Of a stretch of 64,000 nt of DNA, positions 29,007 to 37,617 are shown in pieces. The stretch lies in assembly GCF_038561935.1 (NCBI RefSeq), contig NZ_CP102770.1, positions 2,480,001 through 2,544,000 on the forward strand. The letters are read 5' to 3'. The notes below the pieces were generated by a model that saw nothing but the letters and a program-made list of their open reading frames with translations, was not told the DNA's origin and searched no databases. The position numbers and the translations under genes were made by a program. This stretch comes from Myxococcus stipitatus (GTDB taxonomy: Bacteria > Myxococcota > Myxococcia > Myxococcales > Myxococcaceae). Positions within the stretch are counted from its first letter, which is position 1; every line of letters begins with the position of its first letter.

Positions 29007-29047
29007 AATAACGGACTCACGTTTGCTACTGTAATCGGGTGTACAGC

Positions 29048-29569
29048 ATGTCCGTGTTCATCGCGGCGACGCCGGAAGAGATGGCGCGCGCCCTTCCTGA
29101 TTGGACTCCCGAGAAGACCGCGCTGCCCAAGGGCCGAGTGACCAAGGCCCCGGGGCCGGGTGTCGTGGCGGGGGCCGGCGACTACAAGAAGCATCTGGAG
29201 GGCCTGCTGCCTCGGGGCCTGAAGTCGATGCCTCATGCGGTGTTGAAGAACGTCGTCTTCCAGCACCTGACGGCGGCCTGCTGGGCCATGGGTGCGGAGC
29301 TGCTCCAGGCGCCCCAGCCGTTCCTGTACCCGCCGCGCGAGGCCGCCGACGCGTCGCTGCACCCGCTGCCCGCGGAGGCCGTGCGGAAGCTGGCCAAGGC
29401 GAGTGACTCCAAGCTGGAGTCCGCCGCGAAGAAGCTGGCGCGCTCCTCCGTCTGCCAGGACCTGGGGTGGGATGCGCACGACGCGCTGGAGCTGCTGAAG
29501 CAGCTCAAGCCCGTCGCCGAGGCCGCCGTGGCGGAGTCGCGCGAGGCCTTCGTGTTCCAGCTTCCCTGA
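29048..29569 (+). CDS. Soluble protein of unknown function
   Basis: A 173-residue protein rich in Ala, Leu and Lys, predicted all-alpha, with no signal peptide or membrane segment. It begins MSVFIAATPEEMARALPDW; a GTG three codons earlier is an alternative start. A central PHAVLKNVVFQHLTAACWAMGAELLQ helix and a C-terminal DLGWDAHDALELLKQLKPVAEAAV helix are notable. I do not recognise the family. It stands alone, 41 bases after the oxidoreductase gene and convergent with the MerR gene (11-base gap). Confidence 0.7.
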   Translation: MSVFIAATPEEMARALPDWTPEKTALPKGRVTKAPGPGVVAGAGDYKKHLEGLLPRGLKSMPHAVLKNVVFQHLTAACWAMGAELLQAPQPFLYPPREAADASLHPLPAEAVRKLAKASDSKLESAAKKLARSSVCQDLGWDAHDALELLKQLKPVAEAAVAESREAFVFQLP

Positions 29570-29580
29570 GGACCCTCGCG

Positions 29581-30396
29581 TCAGGTCTGCTTCCCGGTCC
29601 ACGGGAGCGCGAGTTCCGTGAGCCAGGACTGTCCCTGCTGCGTCTCCACGCGAAGGTACGTCTCGCGCAGGGGTGTCGCCGGAGCGCGCTCCTTCGCGTG
29701 CAGGTGCGCGAAGAGCCGCGCCCAGGAGGGGCCCACGGAGTCAGGAGGCCCCGAGTGGACGAGGGTGGCCGCCTGGACCTCGGGGACCTCCTCCACGTGG
29801 ATTCCTTCCGGCGTGGCCCCGGGCGCGAGGGGCACGCACCAGGAGATGTCCGCGTCGTCCTCGCGGTACTCCGCTTCGTGCAGGAGGCAGAAGGGCGCAC
29901 CGGCGATGGAGGGACCACACGCGGCCAGCAGCCGAGGGAAGACCACCGACGCATCCGAGTAGCGCCCGCGCGCGCGATGCATCGCGACGCGGGCTGATGG
30001 AAGCCCTCTCTCCAGGATGGGCGGAGGCGCACGCAGATAGGCCTCCGCCTGGGACTGGTGACGCAGCAAGGTGTCCAGCGCGAGCACGGAGCGCTGCGCG
30101 CTCGCGGCCTCCTCGGCGAGTCGGGCCCGAACCTGCGCCAGCTGCTCCGCGAGCGAGGCGCCCTGGTTCAGCTCCACGAGCACGCCCCGAATCTCCTCGA
30201 GGGACAGCCGCAGGTCCCTCAGGGCGCGCAGCGTGTGGGCCACGGTGATGTCGCGCTCGGTGTAGTACCGATAGCCGGAGGATGGGTCCACGCACGAGGG
30301 TTCGAGCAGTCCCTTCTCCTGATAGAGCCGCAGCGCCTTCACGCTGAGGCCCGTGATGCGCGACGTCTCCCCGATGGCATACAGCAGTCCGCTCAC
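29581..30396 (-). CDS. MerR-family regulator with GyrI-like effector domain
   Basis: A 271-residue protein. The N-terminal DNA-binding domain shows YAIGETSRITGLSVKALRLYQEKGLLEPS and SGYRYYTERDI; a dimerisation helix runs to about 120. The C-terminal part (from about residue 125) has the GyrI-like/BmrR drug-binding shape with pairs of beta-alpha-beta-beta units and CVPLAPGA. The start is a GTG at 30396 that overlaps the hydrolase stop by 4 bases (GTGA), so the two genes are translationally coupled. Relatives such as BmrR bind hydrophobic cations and activate transporter genes; here the coupled hydrolase is the obvious partner. Confidence 0.88.
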   Translation of the reverse strand: MSGLLYAIGETSRITGLSVKALRLYQEKGLLEPSCVDPSSGYRYYTERDITVAHTLRALRDLRLSLEEIRGVLVELNQGASLAEQLAQVRARLAEEAASAQRSVLALDTLLRHQSQAEAYLRAPPPILERGLPSARVAMHRARGRYSDASVVFPRLLAACGPSIAGAPFCLLHEAEYREDDADISWCVPLAPGATPEGIHVEEVPEVQAATLVHSGPPDSVGPSWARLFAHLHAKERAPATPLRETYLRVETQQGQSWLTELALPWTGKQT

Positions 30397-31460
30397 CGCT
30401 CGACCTCCGTGAGGAAGGCGCGCACCGTGGCCGCGAAGTCCTCGGGTTGCTCCTCGAAGGGGAAGTGCCCGCTGTTCGCCAGCTCCACCAGGCGCGCGTG
30501 GGGCAGGGCTTCTACCACGCGCTGCGTGGCGGAGCGCGGCTGCAGGTCCCTGGCGCCGTGGATGACGAGTGTCGGCGCGCGCACCCGGCCCAGCCACTCG
30601 CGCCAGTCGTGGGTGCGGCCCAGGCTCAGGTAGAGGCCCAGGGAGAGGAACCCGCCCGCGGCGCCAGACCCGGGCATCCGCGCCTGGGCATGGTCGCGCT
30701 GCATCGCCTGGGCGTACAGCGGACCGAAGTGGCCGAAGTGCTCGGAGAGGCGCGCCTCGTCATCCTTCAGCCGCGCGGGGAAGTCGAAGGTGTGCTTCAG
30801 CCACTCCGTCAGCGCCTGCTGTCCGGGCTCATCCAGCCGCGCTCGCACCTGGGTGAACAGGTCCCCGTCGCCCGCGGGCATCGTCACCAGGGGCGCGGGG
30901 GCGACCAGCACGAGGGCCTCGACTCGCTCCGGCCACTCCGCCGCGTAGAGCGCTGCGACCAGGGCTCCGAAGGAGTGTCCCACCAGCGTCAGTCGCTCCT
31001 GTCCGAGCAGGCGCCGGATGCGCTCCAGGTCCGCGAGCTGCGCGCCGAGCCCCAGCCGTGCCTCGACGTCCTGCATGGCCTGCCACGTGCCTCCCGTCGG
31101 CGCCGAGGTGAAGGGGCGAGAGGACTCGCCACAGCCTCGCTGGTCGTAGAAGTGCCAGCGCAGCGTGTCGCTCGTCAGCGTCGCCGCGCGCCACGGCTCC
31201 ACGGGAGGCAGGCCCGGGCCTCCATGGATGACGATGATGTTTCTTCCCTGTCCCACGGCCCTGTGACGGAGCCGCACGTCGGGCGTCACCTGCCAGAACG
31301 GAGCATCCGTGGCCTGTCCTTCGGGGACCTCCAAGCGCTCTCCGCGCGCGGCGAGAACGGATTCCACGGTGCCGGGCTGGAAGAGGGCTCGGCCCATCCA
31401 CCACCAGGCGCCGAGCGCCGCGCCGACCAACAGGATGAGTGCTCCGAGTGCAACCGCCAT
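30393..31460 (-). CDS. Membrane-anchored alpha/beta hydrolase (proline iminopeptidase-like)
   Basis: A 355-residue serine hydrolase. The ATG at 31460 is preceded by GGAGGAGA at 5-base spacing and leads into one TM or signal anchor (VALGALILLVGAALGAWWW). The fold markers are NIIVIHGGPG (oxyanion hole), YDQRGCGESS, VGHSFGALVAAL (nucleophile Ser in GHSFG), VIHGARDL (Asp) and NSGHFPFEEQPE (His). HGGPG and DQRGCG-S are typical of S33 peptidases (prolyl aminopeptidases). It is the first gene of a two-gene operon with the MerR regulator. It probably acts at the outer face of the inner membrane or in the periplasm. Confidence 0.85.
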   Translation of the reverse strand: MAVALGALILLVGAALGAWWWMGRALFQPGTVESVLAARGERLEVPEGQATDAPFWQVTPDVRLRHRAVGQGRNIIVIHGGPGLPPVEPWRAATLTSDTLRWHFYDQRGCGESSRPFTSAPTGGTWQAMQDVEARLGLGAQLADLERIRRLLGQERLTLVGHSFGALVAALYAAEWPERVEALVLVAPAPLVTMPAGDGDLFTQVRARLDEPGQQALTEWLKHTFDFPARLKDDEARLSEHFGHFGPLYAQAMQRDHAQARMPGSGAAGGFLSLGLYLSLGRTHDWREWLGRVRAPTLVIHGARDLQPRSATQRVVEALPHARLVELANSGHFPFEEQPEDFAATVRAFLTEVER

Positions 31461-31576
31461 GATTCTCCTCCGCGAGGTGTGTCTGGGTGACATGCGCGGA
31501 GGGTGGCGGTCTCCCCTTGGGGGAGAGTCAACGAGGATTGTTGCGCGGGGTGCGGCACTGACCGTAGGTTCAGTGG

Positions 31577-32161
31577 ATGAGCGAGCTTCGGTCCATCCCT
31601 CTCGGCGAGTCGTGTGAGGTCGTGGTGGGGCAACTGCCGCGCGAGCTGGTGCCCGACGCCAAGGGCTTCCAGTCCCTCTGGGAGCTCCATCCGAGCGAGT
31701 TCCACGAAATCATGATTCACGGCCGGCAGGTCCGCACGCCGCGTTGGCAGCAGGCCTACGGCGCCGACTATCACTACACGGGCCGGGTCAACCGGGCGCT
31801 GCCGCTGGTCGCGCCGATGGAGGCGTGGCTGGCGTGGTCGCGAGAGACGTTCGACGTCCGCCTCAATGGGCTCCTCTTGAACTGGTACGACGGCACGGCA
31901 GGGCACTACATCGGCAAGCATCGCGACAGCGACCTCCACCGCGTCGAGGGCTCTCCCATCGTGACGCTCTCCTTCGGCGAAGACCGCGCGTTCCGGATGC
32001 GGCCATGGCGAGGCGAGGGGTTCACCGACATCCCCGCGGTGAACGGCGGCGTCATCGTGATTCCGTGGGCGACGAACCGGGCCTTCACGCACGAGGTGCC
32101 GGCGTCCGCGCGTGCTCGCGGACGGCGGATTTCGGTGACGCTGCGAGCCTTCGACACCTGA
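31577..32161 (+). CDS. AlkB-like 2-oxoglutarate/Fe(II) dioxygenase
   Basis: A 194-residue protein of the AlkB/ALKBH2 type. YHYTGRVNRALPL is the substrate lid, NGLLLNWYDGTAGHYIGKHRDSD carries the HxD iron pair, and HEVPASA supplies the distal His, followed by RRISVTLRAF, where the Arg binds 2-oxoglutarate. Length and spacing are normal. Family members demethylate alkylated bases in DNA or RNA. It stands alone between divergent and convergent neighbours, so regulation is not evident. Confidence 0.92.
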   Translation: MSELRSIPLGESCEVVVGQLPRELVPDAKGFQSLWELHPSEFHEIMIHGRQVRTPRWQQAYGADYHYTGRVNRALPLVAPMEAWLAWSRETFDVRLNGLLLNWYDGTAGHYIGKHRDSDLHRVEGSPIVTLSFGEDRAFRMRPWRGEGFTDIPAVNGGVIVIPWATNRAFTHEVPASARARGRRISVTLRAFDT

Positions 32162-32168
32162 GCCTGCC

Positions 32169-32906
32169 TCACGGGCCGTGGAGCGCCTGCAGCCGCTCGA
32201 CGGGGGGCGGTGCCGGGAGCGGATGGTGCGGCGTCCACTCGCGGAGCATCCTCGCGACGAGCGCATCGACCTGTCCCTCCGCGAGGGCGATGGAGCGCTG
32301 GAGCCGCTCACCGCCGAACTCGTCGTACTCGATGGCGACGGAGTTCACGTCCGTGATGCCGATGTAGCCGAACGCGGTGCGGATGCTCGGCTCGACGTGG
32401 TTCATGGCTTCGAGCCGCTCGCCGCGCCCGTAGCCGAAGTCTCCACGGGAGGTGAGGATGACGAGCTTCTTGTGGGCCTCGGTCAGCAGGGGCCAGTAGG
32501 GGTCCCCGGCGCGTGAGCGGTCGAACCCGAACGTGCGGCCCACGCGGACGATGTTGTCGATGTACGCCTTGAACTGCGCGGGCACGTTGAAGTTGTACAT
32601 GGGCACGCCCGCGACGATGAGGTCCGCGCCGAGCAGCTCGTCCACCAAGGCGTCGCTCTCCGCGAGCACGGCCTTCATCCAGGGCTCGCGCTTCTCGGGC
32701 GCGGTGAAGGCCGCATGAATCCAGGGACCCGTCACGGGGGCGGGAGGACTCTGCCCGACGTCACGGTAGACGACGGTGTCGCCCGGACGGCTTGCCTGCC
32801 AACGGGTGACGAAGCGGGAGGACAGCCGGCGCGAGTGGGAGCCGTGGGGCGTCTGCCCGGAGGCACCTGGGCGGGCGCTCGAATCGAGGTGAAGAATCCT
32901 GGCCAT
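32169..32906 (-). CDS. azoR: FMN-dependent NADH-azoreductase / NAD(P)H quinone reductase
   Basis: A 245-residue flavodoxin-like protein. The N-terminal strand ARILHLDSSARP binds the FMN phosphate; VAGVPMYNFNVPAQFKAYIDNIVRVGRTF is the AzoR signature, and LVILTSRGDFGYG follows. The family reduces azo dyes and quinones with NADH by a ping-pong mechanism. The protein is about 40 residues longer than E. coli AzoR, mostly at the C-terminus. It is divergent from a LysR gene (141 bases), a common azoR/lysR arrangement implying control by that regulator. Confidence 0.9.
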   Translation of the reverse strand: MARILHLDSSARPGASGQTPHGSHSRRLSSRFVTRWQASRPGDTVVYRDVGQSPPAPVTGPWIHAAFTAPEKREPWMKAVLAESDALVDELLGADLIVAGVPMYNFNVPAQFKAYIDNIVRVGRTFGFDRSRAGDPYWPLLTEAHKKLVILTSRGDFGYGRGERLEAMNHVEPSIRTAFGYIGITDVNSVAIEYDEFGGERLQRSIALAEGQVDALVARMLREWTPHHPLPAPPPVERLQALHGP

Positions 32907-33047
32907 GAGAGAGGTCTCCGACAGCGGGTCCGGTTGAGTCCCGCTCATCCATGGAGCGGGCAGGGTGTGAAATAGTGACGGCCCCCATGGCTGACAAACG
33001 TGTATTCCTCAGGCGATGGCTGAGGCTGGTTCATCTATGCTGACGCG

Positions 33048-33983
33048 ATGAGGGACCTTCCACCGCTGTCGGCGCTCCGAGCCTTCGAGGCGGCCGCGAG
33101 ACACCTGAGTTTCAAGATGGCCGCGGACGAGCTCGCGGTGACGCCGACGGCCATCAGCCATCAGGTCCGTCAGCTGGAGGAATGGCTGGGGCTGCGGCTC
33201 TTCGAGCGTCACGTGCGTCGGGTGGTCCTGACGAAGGAGGGGAAGGAGCTCTTCCCCTCGATGCGGGAGGGCTTCGACACGCTGGTGCGAGGCATCGACG
33301 CGCTCCGGGCGCCTCCCGCGCAGGAGGTGCTCACGCTCTCGTCCACGGTGGCCTTCACATCGAAGTGGCTGGTGCCGCGCGTGCCGGCGTTCAGGGACGC
33401 GTGTCCGGGGATGGACCTGCGGCTGCATGCCTCGGACGAAGCGGTGGACCTCCGGACGGGTGGCGTGGACCTGGCCATCCGCTACGGCCGAGGGGCATAT
33501 GAGGGACTGCGCTCGGAGCTGCTGTTCCAAGACCGCTTCGCGCCGGTGTGCAGTCCGCGCCTGGGCGTGAAGGGCGTGGAGGACCTGGCGCGCCATCCGC
33601 TCATCCACTTCGAGTGGCGCCGGGTCGACGAGGTGACGCCGACATGGGGGCGATGGTTCGCGAGCGCGGGCCGGCGCTACCAGGCCGCGGGCGGAGAGCT
33701 GCGCTTCTCGGATGAGTCACACGCCATCCAGGCGGCCATCGCGGGGCAGGGCATCGCGATGGTGAGCCTCGTGCTCGTCGCGGAGGAGCTGGCCAGCGGC
33801 GCGCTCGTGCAGCCCTTCGGGCCGGAGCTGGAGGGCTTTGCCTATCACCTCGTCCACCTGGAGACGCCCCGCCATGCCGAGCGGCTGGCGCCCATCCGTC
33901 AGTGGCTGCGCTCCGAAGCGAAGAAGACCGAGGCACGCGCTCCGGTGCGCAAGCGGAAGGTGAGCACCTCCCGGCGGCGCTGA
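33048..33983 (+). CDS. LysR-family regulator (GcvA-like)
   Basis: A 311-residue regulator. The helix-turn-helix has LSALRAFEAAARHLSFKMAADELAVTPTAISHQVRQLEEWLG in the GcvA/AmpR style (PTAISHQVRQLE). The effector domain runs from about 90 to 300 and ends with a basic tail (KRKVSTSRRR). It faces away from azoR and most likely controls it in response to a quinone or electrophile (inference). Confidence 0.9.
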   Translation: MRDLPPLSALRAFEAAARHLSFKMAADELAVTPTAISHQVRQLEEWLGLRLFERHVRRVVLTKEGKELFPSMREGFDTLVRGIDALRAPPAQEVLTLSSTVAFTSKWLVPRVPAFRDACPGMDLRLHASDEAVDLRTGGVDLAIRYGRGAYEGLRSELLFQDRFAPVCSPRLGVKGVEDLARHPLIHFEWRRVDEVTPTWGRWFASAGRRYQAAGGELRFSDESHAIQAAIAGQGIAMVSLVLVAEELASGALVQPFGPELEGFAYHLVHLETPRHAERLAPIRQWLRSEAKKTEARAPVRKRKVSTSRRR

Positions 33984-33990
33984 AGTCGCC

Positions 33991-34701
33991 TCAGACCTTC
34001 CACCGCCATTCGAGCCCGTCCGGCAGCTCCGCGGCGGCGAACTCCAGGTGGAGCACTCGCCGGTGGCCGGGCTTCGTCGCGGGCGAGGAGGCGTGCAGCA
34101 GCAGGGGATGGAACGCGAGCACGTCGCCTCGGTTCGCGAGACACGTCACGGGGGGGATGCGCGCCTTCCTGTCGTCGATGTCCGCCTCGGTGAGCCGTCC
34201 CTGAAGGTGGGTGCCGGGGAGGACTCGGACGGGTCCGTTTTCCTCACCGCAGTCATCGAGATGGATTCGCAAGGCCAGCATCCGGGTGAGCAGTGAGTCT
34301 GGCGCAAGTGTGTGCGTAACGCCTTCTTTGTGCGTCCAGGGGCCGAAGCCGGGGGCCTCGCGTTGCTCGCGGACGGCGATGGTGAGGTCCTGATGCCAGC
34401 GGACCTTCCAGTTGGCCTCGGCGGTCTTGTCGAACAGCAGGGCCCTGGCCACGAAACAATCCTTGCCCAGCACGGACCGCGCGAGGGCGCGGACCCCCAG
34501 GTCATCCGAGGCAGCTGTGACGGCCGCGGGGACATCGAGGACGTTGCGCTGCCCACCGCGCCGGTGTGTCAGCGAGGACTCGGTGCTCGCCGGCGGAAAG
34601 GCACTCTCCAGCAGTGACAGGAGTTCAGGCGAAGCGGCCTGCGGGCGGAGCGCGAACCCCTCGCGGCGCAGCTCCTGGATGAAGGTCTCTCGCCAGTCCA
34701 T
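33991..34701 (-). CDS. Phytanoyl-CoA dioxygenase (PhyH)-family protein
   Basis: A 236-residue non-haem Fe(II)/2-oxoglutarate oxygenase. The iron HxD is in KVRWHQDLTIAV; the substrate loop is RIHLDDCGEENGPVRVLPGTH; the distal His and 2-oxoglutarate Arg lie in LLHASSPATKPGHRRVLHLEF. The ATG at 34701 gives MDWRETFIQELRREGFALRP. Family members hydroxylate acyl-CoAs or secondary metabolites. There are no biosynthetic neighbours. It is convergent with the LysR gene (7 bases). Confidence 0.88.
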   Translation of the reverse strand: MDWRETFIQELRREGFALRPQAASPELLSLLESAFPPASTESSLTHRRGGQRNVLDVPAAVTAASDDLGVRALARSVLGKDCFVARALLFDKTAEANWKVRWHQDLTIAVREQREAPGFGPWTHKEGVTHTLAPDSLLTRMLALRIHLDDCGEENGPVRVLPGTHLQGRLTEADIDDRKARIPPVTCLANRGDVLAFHPLLLHASSPATKPGHRRVLHLEFAAAELPDGLEWRWKV

Positions 34702-34820
34702 GCGCCCAGCCAGCCATACCCACCTGCCTCCGTCCAGGGCGGATGCGCTGACTGAAACCGAAAGTGGAGCAGTGCGTATCGGTTGCGTTGGGTTCCGGGA
34801 CACAGGGGCAAGTCGCAACC

Positions 34821-35711
34821 ATGGAAATGATATCGAAGCTCGTCGTGTGTGCTGTCCTGTTCATGTCCGCGGGGAGCGCACATGCCGACGAAGGTGTGCG
34901 GGAGAAGCTCTCCCAGGCCGTGCGCCTCTTCGAGGCCATCGAGTATGAGGAGGCGCTCTCCGTCCTGGACCAGGCGCGGAAGATGCCGCAGACGCCCCAG
35001 GACGCCATCTCGCTCTTCTTGCTCCGGGGAATCATTCGGGCGGAGCTTGGCTATTGGAGGGACGCTCGCGCCGACTTTCGCGCCGCACTCTGGCGGAGCC
35101 TCGAGGCGGAGCTTCCCCTCAAGGTCTCCCCGAAGGTCGTGGGGGTCTTCGAGTTCGAGCGCGAGAAGGCCCTGGCGCGGCAGCGGTCCAAGAAGAAAGG
35201 AGCGGCCCCTCCGGGTGTTGGCGCGAAGCCCGCCTCGGAAGCCGTTCTCACGGAGCCAGCCGAGGTCGCGCAGGTCGGGCTGCCTGCGGTGGAAGAGCCT
35301 CCACGTCCGGCGCTGATGCCGTCGCCCGAGGTGCCCTTGGCCTCCGCCGAGCCACGAACTCCCGTGCTCCTTCCTACGCGAGCACAGGCTCTCGACGCGG
35401 ACCGGAAGGAGAGTGGCTTCCGGGTGGTGGGCCGCACCGTCCCGCTGGCGAGCATGGTGCTGCTGGGAGCGGGCGTCGCGGCCGGAGGCTCGGGGGTATT
35501 CTTCGGTCTGCGTTCGCAATCACAGGTGAGCGCCGCGCACAGGGCGGCGACCGAGGCGGGGGTGCGAGGGGAGCTCCGGCAATCACAGCGCAGCGCGACG
35601 ACCGCCAACGTGCTCTGGGGCACCGCGGGTCTCTCGGTCGCGGGCGCACTGACCACGTGGCTGCTGTTCGGCTCGAAAGAGGTGTTTGACATTCAGGAGG
35701 GTGTTCGATGA
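34821..35711 (+). CDS. Periplasmic TPR-like protein with C-terminal membrane segments
   Basis: A 296-residue protein. The ATG at 34821 gives a signal peptide (LVVCAVLFMSAGSAHA). The next about 90 residues contain two to three TPR-like helix pairs (AVRLFEAIEYEEALSVLDQARK; SLFLLRGIIRAELGYWRDARADFRAALW). A Pro/Ala-rich spacer of about 80 residues leads to two hydrophobic segments (ASMVLLGAGVAAGGSGVFFGL and NVLWGTAGLSVAGALTTWLLFG), a layout frequent in myxobacterial proteins encoded before a lipoprotein gene. Its last codon overlaps the next start by 4 bases. Function unknown, probably envelope-associated. Confidence 0.75.
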   Translation: MEMISKLVVCAVLFMSAGSAHADEGVREKLSQAVRLFEAIEYEEALSVLDQARKMPQTPQDAISLFLLRGIIRAELGYWRDARADFRAALWRSLEAELPLKVSPKVVGVFEFEREKALARQRSKKKGAAPPGVGAKPASEAVLTEPAEVAQVGLPAVEEPPRPALMPSPEVPLASAEPRTPVLLPTRAQALDADRKESGFRVVGRTVPLASMVLLGAGVAAGGSGVFFGLRSQSQVSAAHRAATEAGVRGELRQSQRSATTANVLWGTAGLSVAGALTTWLLFGSKEVFDIQEGVR

Positions 35712-37477
35712 AGCGCTCAGGTACGTGGTTCGTGGCGGCGGTGTCCCTGCTCATGGGGTGCGGTGTCCCTTCTCCCGAGGGGGTCCTGGATCGGCGGCGG
35801 CTCCCGCTCGCCATCGAGTATCCCGACAGCTACACGGTGGGCTGCATCCAGGTCTCGGAGCAGTCAGGATCCGGTGCGACCGTCGTGTTGGAGACGGTCT
35901 CTGACTTCGGCGCCAGGACTCCTCCGTTGAGGCTCTCGCCCCTGCTCTCGCTTGACTGGAGTGAGGGTGCGAAGCTGGTCATCACGGCGCATGAGCAGAC
36001 TTGCGACGGGAACGTCGTCGCCAGGGGCGAAGTGGAATACCCTGGCATGGGGCCGCGGTATGAGCACGACGTGTCGCTGGCGATTCATGACGCGGACCGT
36101 GATGGCTACATGGACGGGGCCCGTGCGCGTGAGTTTCCGGGCACGGACTGTGACGACGCTGTCGCGGCGAGGGCTCCCGGCCTGAAAGAGGTCTGTGACA
36201 GCCTCGACAACAACTGTGACGGGGTCGTCAATGAAGGACTCCCGGCTTTGTATCGCGACATGGATGGAGACGGAGAGGGGGCGCTGGGAGAAACGGAGGC
36301 GTCCATCGTCTGTGGGGACCCGGCGTCTCGGCCTGGCTACGTGGCGAACCACCTGGACTGCGAGGACGGCGACCCCAAGGTCAGCAAGGCGGGAATCGAG
36401 ATTTGTGACGCCATCGACAACGACTGCGACGGCGCCGTCGATGAGGGCATCACGTGCGGCGGAACGCTGAAGGAGGTCACCGACTACCACCTGAAGAACC
36501 CCGCTGGCGGGGGTGTGTGGAAGACGGTGGCGTCGGCACCCAGTGGTTACCCGGTCTGGGTTGCGGGGGAGGGGGGCCGGCTGATGGTTCGCAAGGCACG
36601 GGGCATGAAGTTCGAGAACTTCAGCTACGGCGTCGAAGCGGGCACGAGCGATTCTCCGGATGGAAGTCCACGTGCCACCGGCAAGTACTGCTCGGATGGC
36701 AATGTCGATTGGAACGCTGCCTGGGTGGACTCGGAAGGGTGGGTCTATCTGGGGGGCTCGAATGGTCAGCTTGCCATCCACGATGGGCAGACGTGTCGGT
36801 ATCAGAAGACGATGCCTCAGCGGCAGAGCGTGGTGGGAATGGTGGGCTACGAGGTTGGTGTGGACGTCACGTCCGTGCATCTCGCGACGGCGGATGGTGG
36901 CCTGTATTACTGGAGGACCTGGGAGTGGACGAGGGACAATGCGCCTATTGACTTCCAGAATGGCCGCGACAACTTCGCGAACTACACGGGCCTCATCGGG
37001 ACAACGTCAGAGGATGGGGTTCTCCTGGTGTCGATGAAGCGGGGCGGAAGTGCTGGCCAGCCAGGTGTCATGCGCTACGACACGGTTCGAAGCCTGTTGG
37101 TTCAAGAGAACCTGGCGCCCGCCTCGATACAAGGGGCGATGAACGATGTTGCCGGCTCTCCCATCGGCGCAGCCTGTGCCGTGGGAGACTCGGGCGGTGT
37201 CTGGACCTGGGTGTCTGGGAATCAGTGGACGCAAGTGCCGCCACCTCTCGGCGTGACGGCGGACTTCAGCAGCGTTGTGAAGTCGCCGGGCGGCGACTTC
37301 TACATCGTCGACAAGAGCCCACAGGGACAGCTGCGTCGCCTGACGAAATACAACACCTGGGCAACCACGCCACGGCTGCCCGATCCGGATGCCCCCTTGT
37401 TCGACATCTCGATGACCACCGCGGGGGAGTTCTGGATCGTGGGACGAGGCCGCGTGTACCACTATCCAGAACCGTGA
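35708..37477 (+). CDS. MopE-like lipoprotein with metal-binding repeats
   Basis: A 589-residue lipoprotein (lipobox LLMGC, Cys 18). Residues about 125-250 contain MopE-type putative metal-binding motifs (PF11617): DADRDGYMDG, TDCDDAVAARAPGLKEVCDSLDNNCDG, then MDGDGEGALGE and CEDGDPKVSKAGIEICDAIDNDCDGAVDEG. The Asp-rich D-D-D loops likely bind calcium. The C-terminal 330 residues look like a beta-propeller (repeated W/Y-V-L strands such as GWVYLGGSNGQLAIHDGQ). Base composition is slightly lower in GC here than in its neighbours. It is translated together with the TPR-like gene through an ATGA overlap; a surface complex is plausible. Confidence 0.85.
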   Translation: MKRSGTWFVAAVSLLMGCGVPSPEGVLDRRRLPLAIEYPDSYTVGCIQVSEQSGSGATVVLETVSDFGARTPPLRLSPLLSLDWSEGAKLVITAHEQTCDGNVVARGEVEYPGMGPRYEHDVSLAIHDADRDGYMDGARAREFPGTDCDDAVAARAPGLKEVCDSLDNNCDGVVNEGLPALYRDMDGDGEGALGETEASIVCGDPASRPGYVANHLDCEDGDPKVSKAGIEICDAIDNDCDGAVDEGITCGGTLKEVTDYHLKNPAGGGVWKTVASAPSGYPVWVAGEGGRLMVRKARGMKFENFSYGVEAGTSDSPDGSPRATGKYCSDGNVDWNAAWVDSEGWVYLGGSNGQLAIHDGQTCRYQKTMPQRQSVVGMVGYEVGVDVTSVHLATADGGLYYWRTWEWTRDNAPIDFQNGRDNFANYTGLIGTTSEDGVLLVSMKRGGSAGQPGVMRYDTVRSLLVQENLAPASIQGAMNDVAGSPIGAACAVGDSGGVWTWVSGNQWTQVPPPLGVTADFSSVVKSPGGDFYIVDKSPQGQLRRLTKYNTWATTPRLPDPDAPLFDISMTTAGEFWIVGRGRVYHYPEP

Positions 37478-37486
37478 CACTCCAGC

Positions 37487-37515
37487 CCTGAGCCGCGTGA
37501 GACGCGCGGCTCAGG
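37487..37515 (+). terminator. Hairpin terminator after the MopE-like gene
   Basis: A perfect 11-base stem (CCTGAGCCGCG at 37487-37497, complement 37505-37515) with a 7-base loop begins 10 bases after the stop codon. The following plus-strand bases are only weakly T-rich. The convergent gene 100 bases away may share it. Confidence 0.6.
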
Positions 37516-37617
37516 ACCACTTCAAGTCACACGTGGGGCGTCGGGCGCCAGTCGGAGCCCGGCGCGATGTTGCGCGTGTCGACGACCTTCGCCGCGTCGA
37601 CCTTCCGTGCGCGGAGG

